This document shows positions 35,099-44,550 of a DNA stretch of 64,000 nucleotides, one piece after another. Where the stretch lies: positions 248,004 to 312,003 of the forward strand of contig ATMD01000002.1 in assembly GCA_001856825.1 (NCBI GenBank). The letters run 5' to 3'. Origin of the DNA: Thermoplasmatales archaeon I-plasma (GTDB lineage Archaea > Thermoplasmatota > Thermoplasmata > Thermoplasmatales > GCA-001856825). The notes beneath the pieces were generated by a model, which saw nothing but the letters and a program-made list of their open reading frames with translations, searched no databases and was not told the origin of the DNA. Position 1 is the stretch's first letter; each line of letters opens with the position of its first letter. Made by a program: the position numbers and the translations under genes.

Positions 35099-36490
35099 TC
35101 ATATCTTCCCGATCTTGTGAAACAGGTATCTTTCGAACTTGATTGTTACATCGTTTTTCGATACAGCATTCACTTCCAGATTAACCTTATTAGGTCCAAG
35201 AATCAGGAAGATTTTATTCCCATCCATCACAAGTGGCATTGAATTCGATTGACCTGGATTTCCGATCTCCATGAACAAGTTGGATCCTTTCATTGAGATC
35301 TGCATTTTGTTTGATCCCTTGAACGTTTCATACCTTCCGATAAGCGTTTCTGCCTTCCTCTGGAATGATACGAAAGGCAACTTTTCCGGGTCCTTGTTCA
35401 TAGAAAGAGCAAGAGCATAATCAGCAACCGGTTGGGCCCAAAAATCTGAGTTTGATGCCAGCGCGACTCCTACATTTAGCTCTGGAACGAAACCGAAATA
35501 CGCTGACGATACAGCAACATTCCCTCCATGACCAAGTTTTTGAAATCCAAAGAAGTCATTGTCTATAAAAATACCATAGCCGTAGAAGGTTTTCCTTTTC
35601 CTTGCTGCAGTGAATCTTACTTCAATGTGCGGCGAAAGCGCCCTCTCTAGCAATTCTTTTTTGATAATTCTCGTCCCCTTGTAGCTTCCTCCATTCAATA
35701 ACATTGTGACCAAGTTGCTCAATTCGGTAACACTTGAGATGAGACCACCATCTGCAAAGCCTAACGGATGGGATGGAAACTTTCTAGGCACTCTCCTGTC
35801 GTGCTTGTCAGTATAGTATCCTACCATGCTGTCGCCATCAGTCTCTAGAGCAGAACCATCGAATGTTGACCTCCTCATGTCCAATGGGAGTAGGATGTTT
35901 TTCCTGACGAAATCTTGATAACTTTCACCGCTTGCTTCTTCAATAACCTTCCCAAGAAGAACATAGCCTTCGTTCCAGTACATGAACACATTTCCACGTG
36001 AGGAAAGTCTCTCATTCCTGGCATCATTGATGAGCGTTACGAGATCATCCAGGCTGCCTAGTGGACTCCAGACGTCCTGTTCTCCGAGTGGTTGCCCTAA
36101 TGTTCCCATTGCCATTCCAAGATCTGGGTAACCTGTGGTGTGCGATAACAGCTGGTGGATCGTCATGTCATTTTCCTTCGAGCCACTACCAAGCCCCTTA
36201 ATGTATTCCCCAACGGAATCTTGTAGATGGACCTTTGATCTTTCCACCAATTTAAGGACGGCAAGCGCAGTGAATATCTTTGTAGAGGACCCTATTCCAT
36301 AAAGGGTATGTGAAGTTGCGGGCAGGGGTGGGTGAAGGCTTCTCAAACCAAATCCGCGGGAATAGACCAGTTTGTCTTCCTTTATCAGGCAGATTGATAG
36401 GCCATAGACTCGGTTTCGTCGCATCATATCGGATATGTAAGAATCAATCATTCCAGTTTTTTGAGTCCCTAACATTTCTCCTTCCTTCAT
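35099..36490 (-). CDS. Serine hydrolase of the beta-lactamase / D-aminopeptidase (S12) family
   Basis: 463 residues. Active-site triad of the class C/S12 fold: S68-S-T-K71 (SxxK), Y170-W-N172 (YxN) and HGG in KLGHGGNVAVSS. A C-terminal beta-rich domain of about 100 residues (from about 355) resembles that of D-aminopeptidases and esterase-type members. No signal peptide is seen, so it acts in the cytoplasm unless exported by another route. Upstream on the same strand, 121 bases away, is a DmpA-type aminopeptidase; both families include enzymes with D-stereospecific activity. Confidence 0.86.
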   Translation of the reverse strand: MKEGEMLGTQKTGMIDSYISDMMRRNRVYGLSICLIKEDKLVYSRGFGLRSLHPPLPATSHTLYGIGSSTKIFTALAVLKLVERSKVHLQDSVGEYIKGLGSGSKENDMTIHQLLSHTTGYPDLGMAMGTLGQPLGEQDVWSPLGSLDDLVTLINDARNERLSSRGNVFMYWNEGYVLLGKVIEEASGESYQDFVRKNILLPLDMRRSTFDGSALETDGDSMVGYYTDKHDRRVPRKFPSHPLGFADGGLISSVTELSNLVTMLLNGGSYKGTRIIKKELLERALSPHIEVRFTAARKRKTFYGYGIFIDNDFFGFQKLGHGGNVAVSSAYFGFVPELNVGVALASNSDFWAQPVADYALALSMNKDPEKLPFVSFQRKAETLIGRYETFKGSNKMQISMKGSNLFMEIGNPGQSNSMPLVMDGNKIFLILGPNKVNLEVNAVSKNDVTIKFERYLFHKIGKI

Positions 36491-36611
36491 TCTATATGTC
36501 AGTCTGAATTAAGATATATGAATATTCTCCATTTAACAGTCATGTCTCGATTTTAAAATTATCCAAGAGCATTTAGTCCTGACGTCTGATACCTTACTGA
36601 AGCTTTGATGA

Positions 36612-37688
36612 TCAAAACAGCCCCAGCTCGTCTGAATATCCAGTTTCAGAAAACCCTTCTAGTACATGGCCTCCATAGCCTTTTGTCGTCTTTGCTTGGA
36701 ACAATGCGTTCAATGCAGCTTCTTCTGTGGCCGATACTGCTGCCTCAAAGAGTGGATTTATCGCACCGTTTGAAAGAAAATTCGTTGAGGTTCTTTTGAT
36801 TTCTTGCTCTTTTAACCTGCCAGAGTCTATGGAATACGGTTCCATAGTGATTTTTCTTCCCGTTGAAAATGATATGAAAATGTCTCCACTTGAGTTATTA
36901 GCAACAGACCCTGTTCTAGCAAGCCCAAATCCCATTCTCTTTGATAGGCGACTGAGCATTTCTGAAGATATTGGTGCATCAGTTGCCAACACCCCAATGC
37001 ACGAACCATCCTTAGCTTCCCCTGCTGATGTTTCGAATATCCTCCTACCTAGGACTGACAACTGGTGTCTGCTCCCGTAATTGGCATTCACTAGTACTCC
37101 TACGCTATATTCAGTTCCTTGAATCTCTATGATCCGTGAGGACGTACCTATCCCACCCTTGAAATCGAAAAGCTCCATCCCGGTTCCACCACCTACCGCC
37201 CCCTCTTCCACCGGTCCATCTGATGCGGATTTGAAAGCAGCCTGAAAAGTTTCGAGTGGAACTGGCGGTCCCCTGCTGTCGTTAAGGTAGCTGTCGTCAC
37301 ACTCGCCTACGACAGGAAGTGGAAGATCGTAGTCAATTTGAGCATAATCCAGGAAGTAGCGCATAACCGCTTCATATCCCGTCCCTATGCTCCTCGTATT
37401 GGTCAAGACAATTGGAGATGCAAGTAGGCCAAGTTCATTTACTGAATCCCTGCCTGTGAGTATACCAAATCCGTTCATGACTTCTGTATGTGCAAATACA
37501 CCCTCTTCGAATACGTTGCCTTCGTGAGGTAGAATTACGGTGGCCCCAGTTCTCTGAACAAAGGGATGATCTGTCCATACCTGAGCGTGACCGACTTTTA
37601 TCCCTCGGACATCCGTTATTGAATTGTTTTTTCCAGTCTGGCCTGCAAGCAGGTCCCTTCCAAGTGTCCTGAACTTCATCTCAATCAA
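36612..37688 (-). CDS. P1-family aminopeptidase (DmpA-type L-aminopeptidase/D-esterase)
   Basis: 358 residues of the self-processing DmpA/OAT fold. The N-terminal part has the GGGTGM...FKGGIGTSSR motif, then VGVLVNANYGSR. Autocleavage is expected between G228 and S229 in DGSCIGVLATDAP, making S229 the N-terminal nucleophile of the beta chain. DmpA releases N-terminal residues from peptides and hydrolyses D-amino acid amides or esters. The longest start is TTG 37688; the ATG at 37679 is also possible, and a TATA-like TTATAAAG near 37711 serves either. Confidence 0.9.
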   Translation of the reverse strand: MIEMKFRTLGRDLLAGQTGKNNSITDVRGIKVGHAQVWTDHPFVQRTGATVILPHEGNVFEEGVFAHTEVMNGFGILTGRDSVNELGLLASPIVLTNTRSIGTGYEAVMRYFLDYAQIDYDLPLPVVGECDDSYLNDSRGPPVPLETFQAAFKSASDGPVEEGAVGGGTGMELFDFKGGIGTSSRIIEIQGTEYSVGVLVNANYGSRHQLSVLGRRIFETSAGEAKDGSCIGVLATDAPISSEMLSRLSKRMGFGLARTGSVANNSSGDIFISFSTGRKITMEPYSIDSGRLKEQEIKRTSTNFLSNGAINPLFEAAVSATEEAALNALFQAKTTKGYGGHVLEGFSETGYSDELGLF

Positions 37689-38008
37689 TTTTTATCTACA
37701 ACCTCTTTATAACTTTTCCCTCTACCCGTGATCCAAGCAAATTAGCATATTGCAGATGAGTAATGAATTGTAACGGGAAGCTGCTAATTGGAAATTTGGA
37801 AAGCCTGATGTACGCTCTATTTTTATCAAAGCAAGATCACGCATTCTAATCCAAAACTAGTAGGTTCAATGGACTTGTCTCATCGGGTTCAAATGCTCAT
37901 AACGATTCGGTGCAATTAATATGAGATATCTGTACGGTGCCTTCCAAATGGAAACAGCTTTACCGAATTATTAATATACAGATTTAAAGTAGGCTCAATG
38001 GTATTTAT
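37689..38008. other. 320-base divergent promoter region
   Basis: Contains the TATA box of the aminopeptidase gene (about 37705-37714, minus strand) and that of the binding-protein gene (37981-37990, GATTTAAAGT, 24 bases before ATG 38009). No other element recognised. Confidence 0.45.
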
Positions 38009-40765
38009 ATGACGCAAGAGCCTTCTAATCAACCATCAAATGCCAAGAAACCCTCTGCGTTGAAATGGATTGCAGTAATCATCGTCGTTATTGTTATCAT
38101 TGGAGCGCTGGTAGTGGTTGTCGAAACGCATCAAAAACCTTCTGTCACAAGCAAACCCCTTTCTATTGCCCCCTCGACAACTGCAGTTGCTACATTAGCT
38201 GACAGCAACATAATCTTTAATCCCGGCCTTCCAGCTGGAACCACGTTCACGAAGCTTGTCTGGAATTTTGGAAATGGTCACTCCACTACAGTGACTTCAG
38301 GGAACGGAGAAGTGAATTATTCCTACCAATACCCGGGTAGTTATCTAGTGTCGCTTTCAGTGTATAATAAGACGTCAATGGTCACTAACAATAATTCACT
38401 TATGCTCATTACTGTAAACCCATCCCTTAGCACAAATCCTGCTGCTATTCAGGGGCCCATAACTCTTTCGGGTTCATCTGCAGTTTACAATAATGCATCA
38501 TCCACGGGCAACCAAACAATAGGACTCAACGGGTGGGTAAATCTAACTTACGGGGGACTGCTGGACCCTACTCCACTGACGGTTGGTTCCAATGTCTCAG
38601 GTGACACCGCCTATACAATCCAGTCGTTCACTTGGGTCATCGACAATGGAACGCAGACAATTGCAGACAACAACACAGGCCTCCCAGAAACTATTAACGT
38701 TACTTTCACCACGCCAGGATTCCACGTTGTAAATCTCATTACAGAAACAGAGGATACAGCAACAGGGGCAACAGTAAACGGTTCATATCTGATGACTATC
38801 GCCGTAGGGAATTACTCTATCAGGGTCAATGTGCCAAAAGTTGCAATCAACCCGAATCTTGTAGTGAATGCAGAATATCTACCCGGTGGGTTGAATACAC
38901 TTGATCCGGCAATAGCATACGATTTTACATCTGACGAGGTCATCGAGGAAATTTACCAGCCTCTTGTTGTGACAAACGGTACATCAACAACACAGTTCAA
39001 TCCCGTGATAGCAAGGAACGTTCCATCTGTTGCAAATGGCGAAGTTACACCTAACATGCTAAACTGGACTTTCTACATCAATACATCCCTCAAATTCTCC
39101 AATGGGGACCCTGTCAACGCATATGATGTGTACGTATCAGTAGCAAGGGCACTGTTGTTTGCGAATGATCCTGGCACTCCAGGGTGGACCCTAGCCTACG
39201 GGCTACTCCCTGCTCCCTCCATATCTGGTCCTTTCAACGAGAGCTTCTACTGGATACATCATGCGGTAACATGGAACAATACTACGCAGTCAGTGACGTT
39301 CCATATGCTCCCCACCAACCTCACATGGCTTTCAAATGCATCCGCGATTTATGCCGGAGTGAATTACGGCCCACTCAACCAATCTTATCCCGTCACAAAC
39401 TACGGTCTTCCTACTTCATTCCTCCTGGCACTCTGGGAGAATCCTGTGTTTGACGTTATGGACTATAACTGGCTCGTTCAGCACGGTGCAGCTCCTCAGA
39501 ATACAAGCGCATCTTACGCCTACTGGTCCAACAGCACAACCAGCCCGGGTCTTCTCTCTAACTGGAACCAGTACGTCCATTACAACACAATGGGAACCGG
39601 GCCATACTACCTTGCCCTCTATGAACCTGCAACGTCTGTGATATTGAAGGTAAACCCCTATTACAATGCGACACAGGGAATGCTTCCAAAAAGCAAGCTG
39701 ATAAAGGAGGTAGAGATTGAGTATCTGACAAGCGAAGATGCAGCCCAGGTTCAACTTGAGTCAGGGGAGGCTCAATTTGGCACAGGAGCTTTCCCGATAA
39801 GCCAGACATCTGCACTCCTTAGCTACGTGAATAGCGGGGTATTACAGACGGCACAGGTTCCAGCATTTGGCTTGTATGTGTACTCGTACAATATGGCAAT
39901 AAACGTTACCGGGGCACAGTCTTATGATTCAAAAACAAACATACCAGCAAACTTCTTTACGAATCTCAGCGTTAGGAAGGCGTTCGCCTATGCATTCAAC
40001 ATTAGTTACCTGATCAATGTTTCGTATTACGATTCAGGTATACGTTTTGCTATCCCGTTCTCTGGTGTTTTCCCACCGGGAGCGCTTGATGTGCCATCTA
40101 ACATCACTAGTCAGTATCCGCAAATTTACAATTTAAGCATGGCAAGGTTCTACTGGGAACAAACACCATACTACAAGAGCGGAACTAAGCTTTACTTCCC
40201 ACTGTTCAACGTAGCTGGCAATCCAGCAAATGACGAAATGGATACAGTGTGGGCGAACGATATAAATGCGGCAACTAACGGCCAGGTTACAGTGCTGCCA
40301 GTTGATATCTCCTATACGCTATGGCTGGATTATGGTGCCCTCCCACCGACTCAGGACCCGATGCCTCTCTGGTATGACACATGGGTTGGCTTCTCTCCGA
40401 CAACGCAGTACGCGAGTCCCATGCTCGGCCCATTCGGCTACGACGACTGGACTGACGGTTTTGCTTACGGTACGCCTGGGTGGAACAACACGACTAACCC
40501 CAACCAGTGGGCGAACGTCAGCGAAATGTGGAACCTGCTGAATCTTGCAGCTGAATCGACAAACGCAAGCCAGATATCTCTTGATTACTATAAGGCGGAC
40601 GTCATTGCAATCAAGGAATTCTTCTACGTTGGAACGATGGAACCCGTCAATTTGCTGGTCTTCAGCACGGCCATCAATCCATCATCTCTCGCAGACACAG
40701 AGAATCCAGTTCAGGGGGCTAATCTAGTGATATATTACGCTCTGCAGTACAAAGCAGGAGTTTAA
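38009..40765 (+). CDS. Oligopeptide ABC-transporter substrate-binding protein with N-terminal PKD-like domains
   Basis: 918 residues. A short cytoplasmic tail and one membrane helix (about 18-38) anchor it outside the cell. Two beta-rich PKD-like domains follow (about 55-130, with FGNGHSTTVTSGNG and YPGSYLVSLSV; and 140-270, with TPGFHVVNLIT). From about 285 it is an SBP_5 peptide/nickel-binding protein (LNTLDPAIAYDFTSDEVIEEIYQPL, LKFSNGDPVNAYDVYVS, VRKAFAYAFN). Many N-x-S/T sequons imply glycosylation. The partner permeases are the two Dpp-like genes at 41013-43039, which face it. PKD fusion is typical of archaeal surface binding proteins. Confidence 0.9.
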   Translation: MTQEPSNQPSNAKKPSALKWIAVIIVVIVIIGALVVVVETHQKPSVTSKPLSIAPSTTAVATLADSNIIFNPGLPAGTTFTKLVWNFGNGHSTTVTSGNGEVNYSYQYPGSYLVSLSVYNKTSMVTNNNSLMLITVNPSLSTNPAAIQGPITLSGSSAVYNNASSTGNQTIGLNGWVNLTYGGLLDPTPLTVGSNVSGDTAYTIQSFTWVIDNGTQTIADNNTGLPETINVTFTTPGFHVVNLITETEDTATGATVNGSYLMTIAVGNYSIRVNVPKVAINPNLVVNAEYLPGGLNTLDPAIAYDFTSDEVIEEIYQPLVVTNGTSTTQFNPVIARNVPSVANGEVTPNMLNWTFYINTSLKFSNGDPVNAYDVYVSVARALLFANDPGTPGWTLAYGLLPAPSISGPFNESFYWIHHAVTWNNTTQSVTFHMLPTNLTWLSNASAIYAGVNYGPLNQSYPVTNYGLPTSFLLALWENPVFDVMDYNWLVQHGAAPQNTSASYAYWSNSTTSPGLLSNWNQYVHYNTMGTGPYYLALYEPATSVILKVNPYYNATQGMLPKSKLIKEVEIEYLTSEDAAQVQLESGEAQFGTGAFPISQTSALLSYVNSGVLQTAQVPAFGLYVYSYNMAINVTGAQSYDSKTNIPANFFTNLSVRKAFAYAFNISYLINVSYYDSGIRFAIPFSGVFPPGALDVPSNITSQYPQIYNLSMARFYWEQTPYYKSGTKLYFPLFNVAGNPANDEMDTVWANDINAATNGQVTVLPVDISYTLWLDYGALPPTQDPMPLWYDTWVGFSPTTQYASPMLGPFGYDDWTDGFAYGTPGWNNTTNPNQWANVSEMWNLLNLAAESTNASQISLDYYKADVIAIKEFFYVGTMEPVNLLVFSTAINPSSLADTENPVQGANLVIYYALQYKAGV

Positions 40766-40769
40766 AATC

Positions 40770-40803
40770 TTATATTTTCTTTTTTTATTTTCTATTTGTT
40801 TCT
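40770..40803 (+). terminator. T-rich terminator after the binding-protein gene
   Basis: A run of T-rich DNA (TTTTCTTTTTTTATTTTC and more) begins a few bases after the stop; archaeal RNA polymerase ends transcription at such tracts. Confidence 0.55.
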
Positions 40804-41012
40804 TCATTTCCGTTTTCAAGAATGTGTTTTAGATGTGCGAATAGTTGACAAAGGAGATTAAACAAATCTTTGGGGGTCTACTATAGAGGAATGAGATGAC
40901 AATCGGGACACAACGAGTTCACTTACCCTAATTGCAGGAACGCAATGGATGCCTATAAGCTCTTATAAGAAGGGAGCGATGGATAATCAACCATCATTTG
41001 CCGTTGAAAACA

Positions 41013-41945
41013 TTACATCCTGGACCTTGGATCTGTTACATCCCTTATTCCATCCCCGAGAATATTTAGAGAGACCACGAGAATTAGCAGTACAAGACCA
41101 GGTATTAGTATAGTCCACCAGTAACTCGTGATTGTTTCCACTCCTCCACCTCCCGCAGTTGCAAGTCCTATGATATTCCCCCACTCTGCCAGGTTCTGTC
41201 CGGCAAATCCGAATCCAAGGAAGTCTAGTGAAGCAAGGGTGAGAATTACGTTGCCAAAATCAAGGGAAACCTGCACATAGATCGGGTAGATGGAATTAGG
41301 AAGGATGTGCCTTAGCACAGTCCTGAACGGAGATGCACCCGCTGCCACAGAAGCCTCAACGTACTTGTGCTCCCTGGCGGTCAGGACCTGCCCGCGAACA
41401 AGCCTCGTGTAGAATGGCCACCAAACAATGACCAAAGCTTCCACCATGGACGTCAGAGTCTTGCCAAGGACAAGAAGAAGAACGACTGCAAGGACAATGA
41501 ACGGTATTGACAGGAATATGTCAGTTATTCTCATAATAACATCGCTTACAGTTCCGCCAACATATCCAGCAATTGCGCCAAGCACACTTCCTATGAGGGC
41601 ACCACTGAACACTACAAGTGCAGAAACTTCAAGGTCTATTCTTGCACCCTTAACCACTCCGTTAAAAATATCAAATCCACCATAGGTTGTTCCGAAAGGA
41701 AATGCCGGTTGTGGTGGAAGGGGAGTGTTGTATATGTACTGACCATTATAGTAAAGTACCTCTCTCATGAATTCGGGGTTGCCACCGACTATTATGGGGC
41801 CGAATATCGCGAGTAAAACGTAGAATATCGTGATAACAAGGCCGGCGGTTGAAAGCGGGCTTCTTGTCAGGAAATAGAGCATTTTCAGGGATTGCTTGTA
41901 CCTTGATCTTATACTTCTGACAAATGAAGAATTGGAGGAGGTCAA
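41013..41945 (-). CDS. Oligopeptide ABC-transporter permease (DppC-like)
   Basis: 310 residues, about six membrane helices, with an N-terminal arm (TRSPLSTAGLVITIFYVLLAIFGPII). The EAA loop reads EASVAAGASPFRTVLRHILPN, the docking site for the ATPase subunit. It starts at TTG 41945, overlapping the TGA of the DppB gene (TTGA). No ATPase gene is nearby, so the transporter must use ATPases encoded elsewhere. Confidence 0.9.
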   Translation of the reverse strand: MTSSNSSFVRSIRSRYKQSLKMLYFLTRSPLSTAGLVITIFYVLLAIFGPIIVGGNPEFMREVLYYNGQYIYNTPLPPQPAFPFGTTYGGFDIFNGVVKGARIDLEVSALVVFSGALIGSVLGAIAGYVGGTVSDVIMRITDIFLSIPFIVLAVVLLLVLGKTLTSMVEALVIVWWPFYTRLVRGQVLTAREHKYVEASVAAGASPFRTVLRHILPNSIYPIYVQVSLDFGNVILTLASLDFLGFGFAGQNLAEWGNIIGLATAGGGGVETITSYWWTILIPGLVLLILVVSLNILGDGIRDVTDPRSRM

Positions 41946-43039
41946 TCCAGCCTCACCCTCGGATCAAGGTAGGAATATATCAGGTCAACAATCAAGTTGG
42001 CAATGACTATCACTATCGTGAAAACGAATGTTGTGGCCATGACTGATACTAGGTCAGCACGAGCCGCAGCTGTGTAGAGCCATTGCCCCATACCAGGCCA
42101 GCCGAATACGTACTCTGTAACGGTGACACCACTCAGCAGGCCAGCAAAAAATAGACCCATTACTGTGGTAGTGGCCCCGTATGCATTTCTCCTTGCATGT
42201 TTCTTGATGACTATTTTTTCAGGAAGTCCCTTGGACCTCGCTGTTCTTATATAGTCCAGACCGAGCGTCTCAAGCATGCTCGACCTCATGAATCTGGTTA
42301 TGACTCCGAAACTTGTCAGTGCCACGACCAGTGCGGGCCAGATAACGTGTTCAAGAGCATCTAAAAACGCAGGAACATCACCATAAAGCAACGTATCAAC
42401 AAGCATGAATCCTGTGGGTCTCGAGATTCCTGAAGCACCAGATACTGCCACCCATGGTTGAAGAGTGCCACTTGAAGTGAATCCATATTTCAGGAAATCT
42501 ATCTGTCCTTCGGTGGTCACCTGAAGGAAATGTGGAAGCGGGCCCTTTGGGCCTATAAGGATCAGTATCAGGAGACCGATCCAGAATGTAGGGATTGAAA
42601 CGCCAACCATGGCAGCAAGCCTTGTAGCATGGTCAACTCCCCTGTCCTTTTTCACTCCGCTGAGCACCCCAAGAGGAAGGCCGAGGGCTATCACGAATAT
42701 CGTAGCTATTATAGATAGTTCGGCAGTTGGCGGGAACCTTCTAAGGAATTCAGTAAATACTGGTGTTCCTGCATCTACAGGTTCAGTAGGTGACAGATAC
42801 CCCCATTTTCCAGTGAAGAGATTGGTGAAGTAATAAAAGAATTGCACATAAACGGGTCCATTGAGATGCAGTTCATGAATGACTATCAACCTGGCGGCAA
42901 GACTTCTAGTTTTCCCCTCATAGCCCGCTATAAGAAGGCCTATATCCGCGTGAGAAAGTATGAATGTGATAACTGTCACTCCCAGAATCACTGGTATCAA
43001 CAAAATTAGCCTCCGAATAACGTAAACGTATAGCTTCAA
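41942..43039 (-). CDS. Oligopeptide ABC-transporter permease (DppB-like)
   Basis: 365 residues. N-terminal YVIRRLILLIPVILGVTVITFIL and the ARSKGLPEKIVIKKHARRNA loop identify DppB. About six membrane helices; a long extracellular loop after helix 1 (HLNGPVYVQFFYYFTNLFTGKWG). The start is TTG 43039 with GGAGTGATG some 13 bases upstream, not ideal spacing. It forms the membrane channel with DppC, fed by the binding protein at 38009. Confidence 0.9.
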   Translation of the reverse strand: MKLYVYVIRRLILLIPVILGVTVITFILSHADIGLLIAGYEGKTRSLAARLIVIHELHLNGPVYVQFFYYFTNLFTGKWGYLSPTEPVDAGTPVFTEFLRRFPPTAELSIIATIFVIALGLPLGVLSGVKKDRGVDHATRLAAMVGVSIPTFWIGLLILILIGPKGPLPHFLQVTTEGQIDFLKYGFTSSGTLQPWVAVSGASGISRPTGFMLVDTLLYGDVPAFLDALEHVIWPALVVALTSFGVITRFMRSSMLETLGLDYIRTARSKGLPEKIVIKKHARRNAYGATTTVMGLFFAGLLSGVTVTEYVFGWPGMGQWLYTAAARADLVSVMATTFVFTIVIVIANLIVDLIYSYLDPRVRLD

Positions 43040-43295
43040 GGGGTGTCAGCATCACTCCAACCGTTAAAAGATACTTAACTATTTCTGTAAACGTGTTAAC
43101 CAGCTACAATTCAGTTCAAGAGAATGCTGATAGTTGGAGCCTTCTCCAAACACTTTCATTCTATAATTCTTCTTACGAATAATTCATCTCAAACCTCTAT
43201 GTCAGAGAAGCTAAGGTGATATCACTATTTGCCCTAATCATTACCAATGCATCATTAAAAAGCTAAATCTAAATACTCAGGCATGCTGCAAAAGT

Positions 43296-44468
43296 ATGAG
43301 TAGTCACATTTCTGACGCATCTACAGATTATTGGGGAACTGCTCTACGAATTCATGAACTGGCAGAGGTTGGCAGCAGGGAGTTCGAATCGTCAAGTCTT
43401 CTAAGGGGAATTCTTAAAGATCATGGTTTTGAGGTGGAGGATCACTTCATGAATATTCCAACAGCATTCAAGGCAGAGAAGGTATTGGGGAATGGGGTAC
43501 CTTCAATTGCATTCCTGGCAGAATATGACGCCCTCCCTGGAATAGGACATGCCTGTGGCCACAATCTCATTGCATCTTCTGCTGTTTATTCTGCTATTCG
43601 GTCAGCTGAAAAGATAAAGAATGGAACGATCACTGTCTTCGGTACCCCAGACGAAGAAGGTTCTGGCGAATGGGCTGGCTCTAAGATAATAATGGCAGAG
43701 AAGGGGGCATTCAAGGGAATAGACTTAGTCCTCGGTTCCCACCCAGGTGATCGGTGGAGTGTAGGGGAACAATCCCTAGCTGATCTGGATTACGAGATAA
43801 CGTTCAGAGGGAAAGCTGCTCACGAGGCAGCGAACCCTGACAACGGTAGAAGTGCTCTTGACGCTGCAATCCTGACCTATACCGCGGTCAACATGATGAG
43901 ACAGCACGTCAGGAGGGATGTCAACTTTGTAATGCACGGAATAATAAAGGAGGGTGGGACCGCTTCAAACGTCACGCCTGAGAAAGCTGTTCTTACTTAC
44001 GGTATAAGGACATCGGATATCGATTATCATAAAATTGTAGTTGATAGATTCATGAAGATAGTCGAGGGTTGCGCTAGCGCAACTGAAACAACTTATAAAG
44101 TCAAGGAAATAGGGCTTATGTATTCAACTACTAAGATAAACAAGACACTCTCAAATAATATAAGAGAGAGGCTGCTGGCAAAAGGAATTGAGTGCCCAAC
44201 TCTTGAGGAAACACTATCAAGGATACCGGAAGGGTCAACAGATTTTGCAAACGTTTCTCAGGTGGTTCCTGCACTGGAGGTACAGTTTAAGATAGCAAAG
44301 GAAGGAACGCCTTGGCATTCAAGAGAGTCACTCGAAGCAGCAAAATCAAATGAGGCAAAGGAAGCACTTAAAACGATGATAGAAGTCCTAAGCGATACTG
44401 CAGAGGAGTTCTCGATAAATCCAGAATTCAGAAATGGAGTGAAGAAAGACTTCCTGAAGGGAAAGTAA
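43296..44468 (+). CDS. M20D amidohydrolase (second copy)
   Basis: 390 residues, same subfamily as the gene at 33667. AEYDALPGIGHACGHN carries C87 and H89; TPDEEGSGEW supplies the Glu pair, followed by GSHPGD and a lid domain (YEITFRGKAAHEA). The C-terminal HSRESLEAA matches the end of the catalytic domain. A TATA-like CTAAATACT about 25 bases before the ATG suggests a leaderless message. The two copies are clearly diverged, so they probably differ in substrate. Confidence 0.88.
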   Translation: MSSHISDASTDYWGTALRIHELAEVGSREFESSSLLRGILKDHGFEVEDHFMNIPTAFKAEKVLGNGVPSIAFLAEYDALPGIGHACGHNLIASSAVYSAIRSAEKIKNGTITVFGTPDEEGSGEWAGSKIIMAEKGAFKGIDLVLGSHPGDRWSVGEQSLADLDYEITFRGKAAHEAANPDNGRSALDAAILTYTAVNMMRQHVRRDVNFVMHGIIKEGGTASNVTPEKAVLTYGIRTSDIDYHKIVVDRFMKIVEGCASATETTYKVKEIGLMYSTTKINKTLSNNIRERLLAKGIECPTLEETLSRIPEGSTDFANVSQVVPALEVQFKIAKEGTPWHSRESLEAAKSNEAKEALKTMIEVLSDTAEEFSINPEFRNGVKKDFLKGK

Positions 44469-44482
44469 TCCAGTGTAAGTAA

Positions 44483-44501
44483 CCCCGTCTAAGGACGAGG
44501 G
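44483..44501. repeat. Short imperfect hairpin behind the M20D gene
   Basis: CCCCGTC-TAAG-GACGAGGG, a seven-pair stem with one bulge. The right part TAAGGACGAGGGT recurs at about 53611-53623. It may be a terminator or the end of an IS200/IS605-type remnant. Confidence 0.3.
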
Positions 44502-44550
44502 TCAACATAGATAAAGGGGGAATCATTGAATTGCCCTCCAATTTTACTCC

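Noticed and set aside
36490-36611. Fusion of the S12 hydrolase with the DmpA-type gene
   Set aside because: Separate starts and stops with 121 bases between them; only co-orientation is shared.
37880-37900. GGGTTCAAATGC, similar to a tRNA T-loop
   Set aside because: No matching acceptor, D or anticodon stems around it. No tRNA was found in the window.
43380-43395. GTTCGAATC, T-loop-like
   Set aside because: Lies inside the M20D coding sequence and lacks the other tRNA arms.
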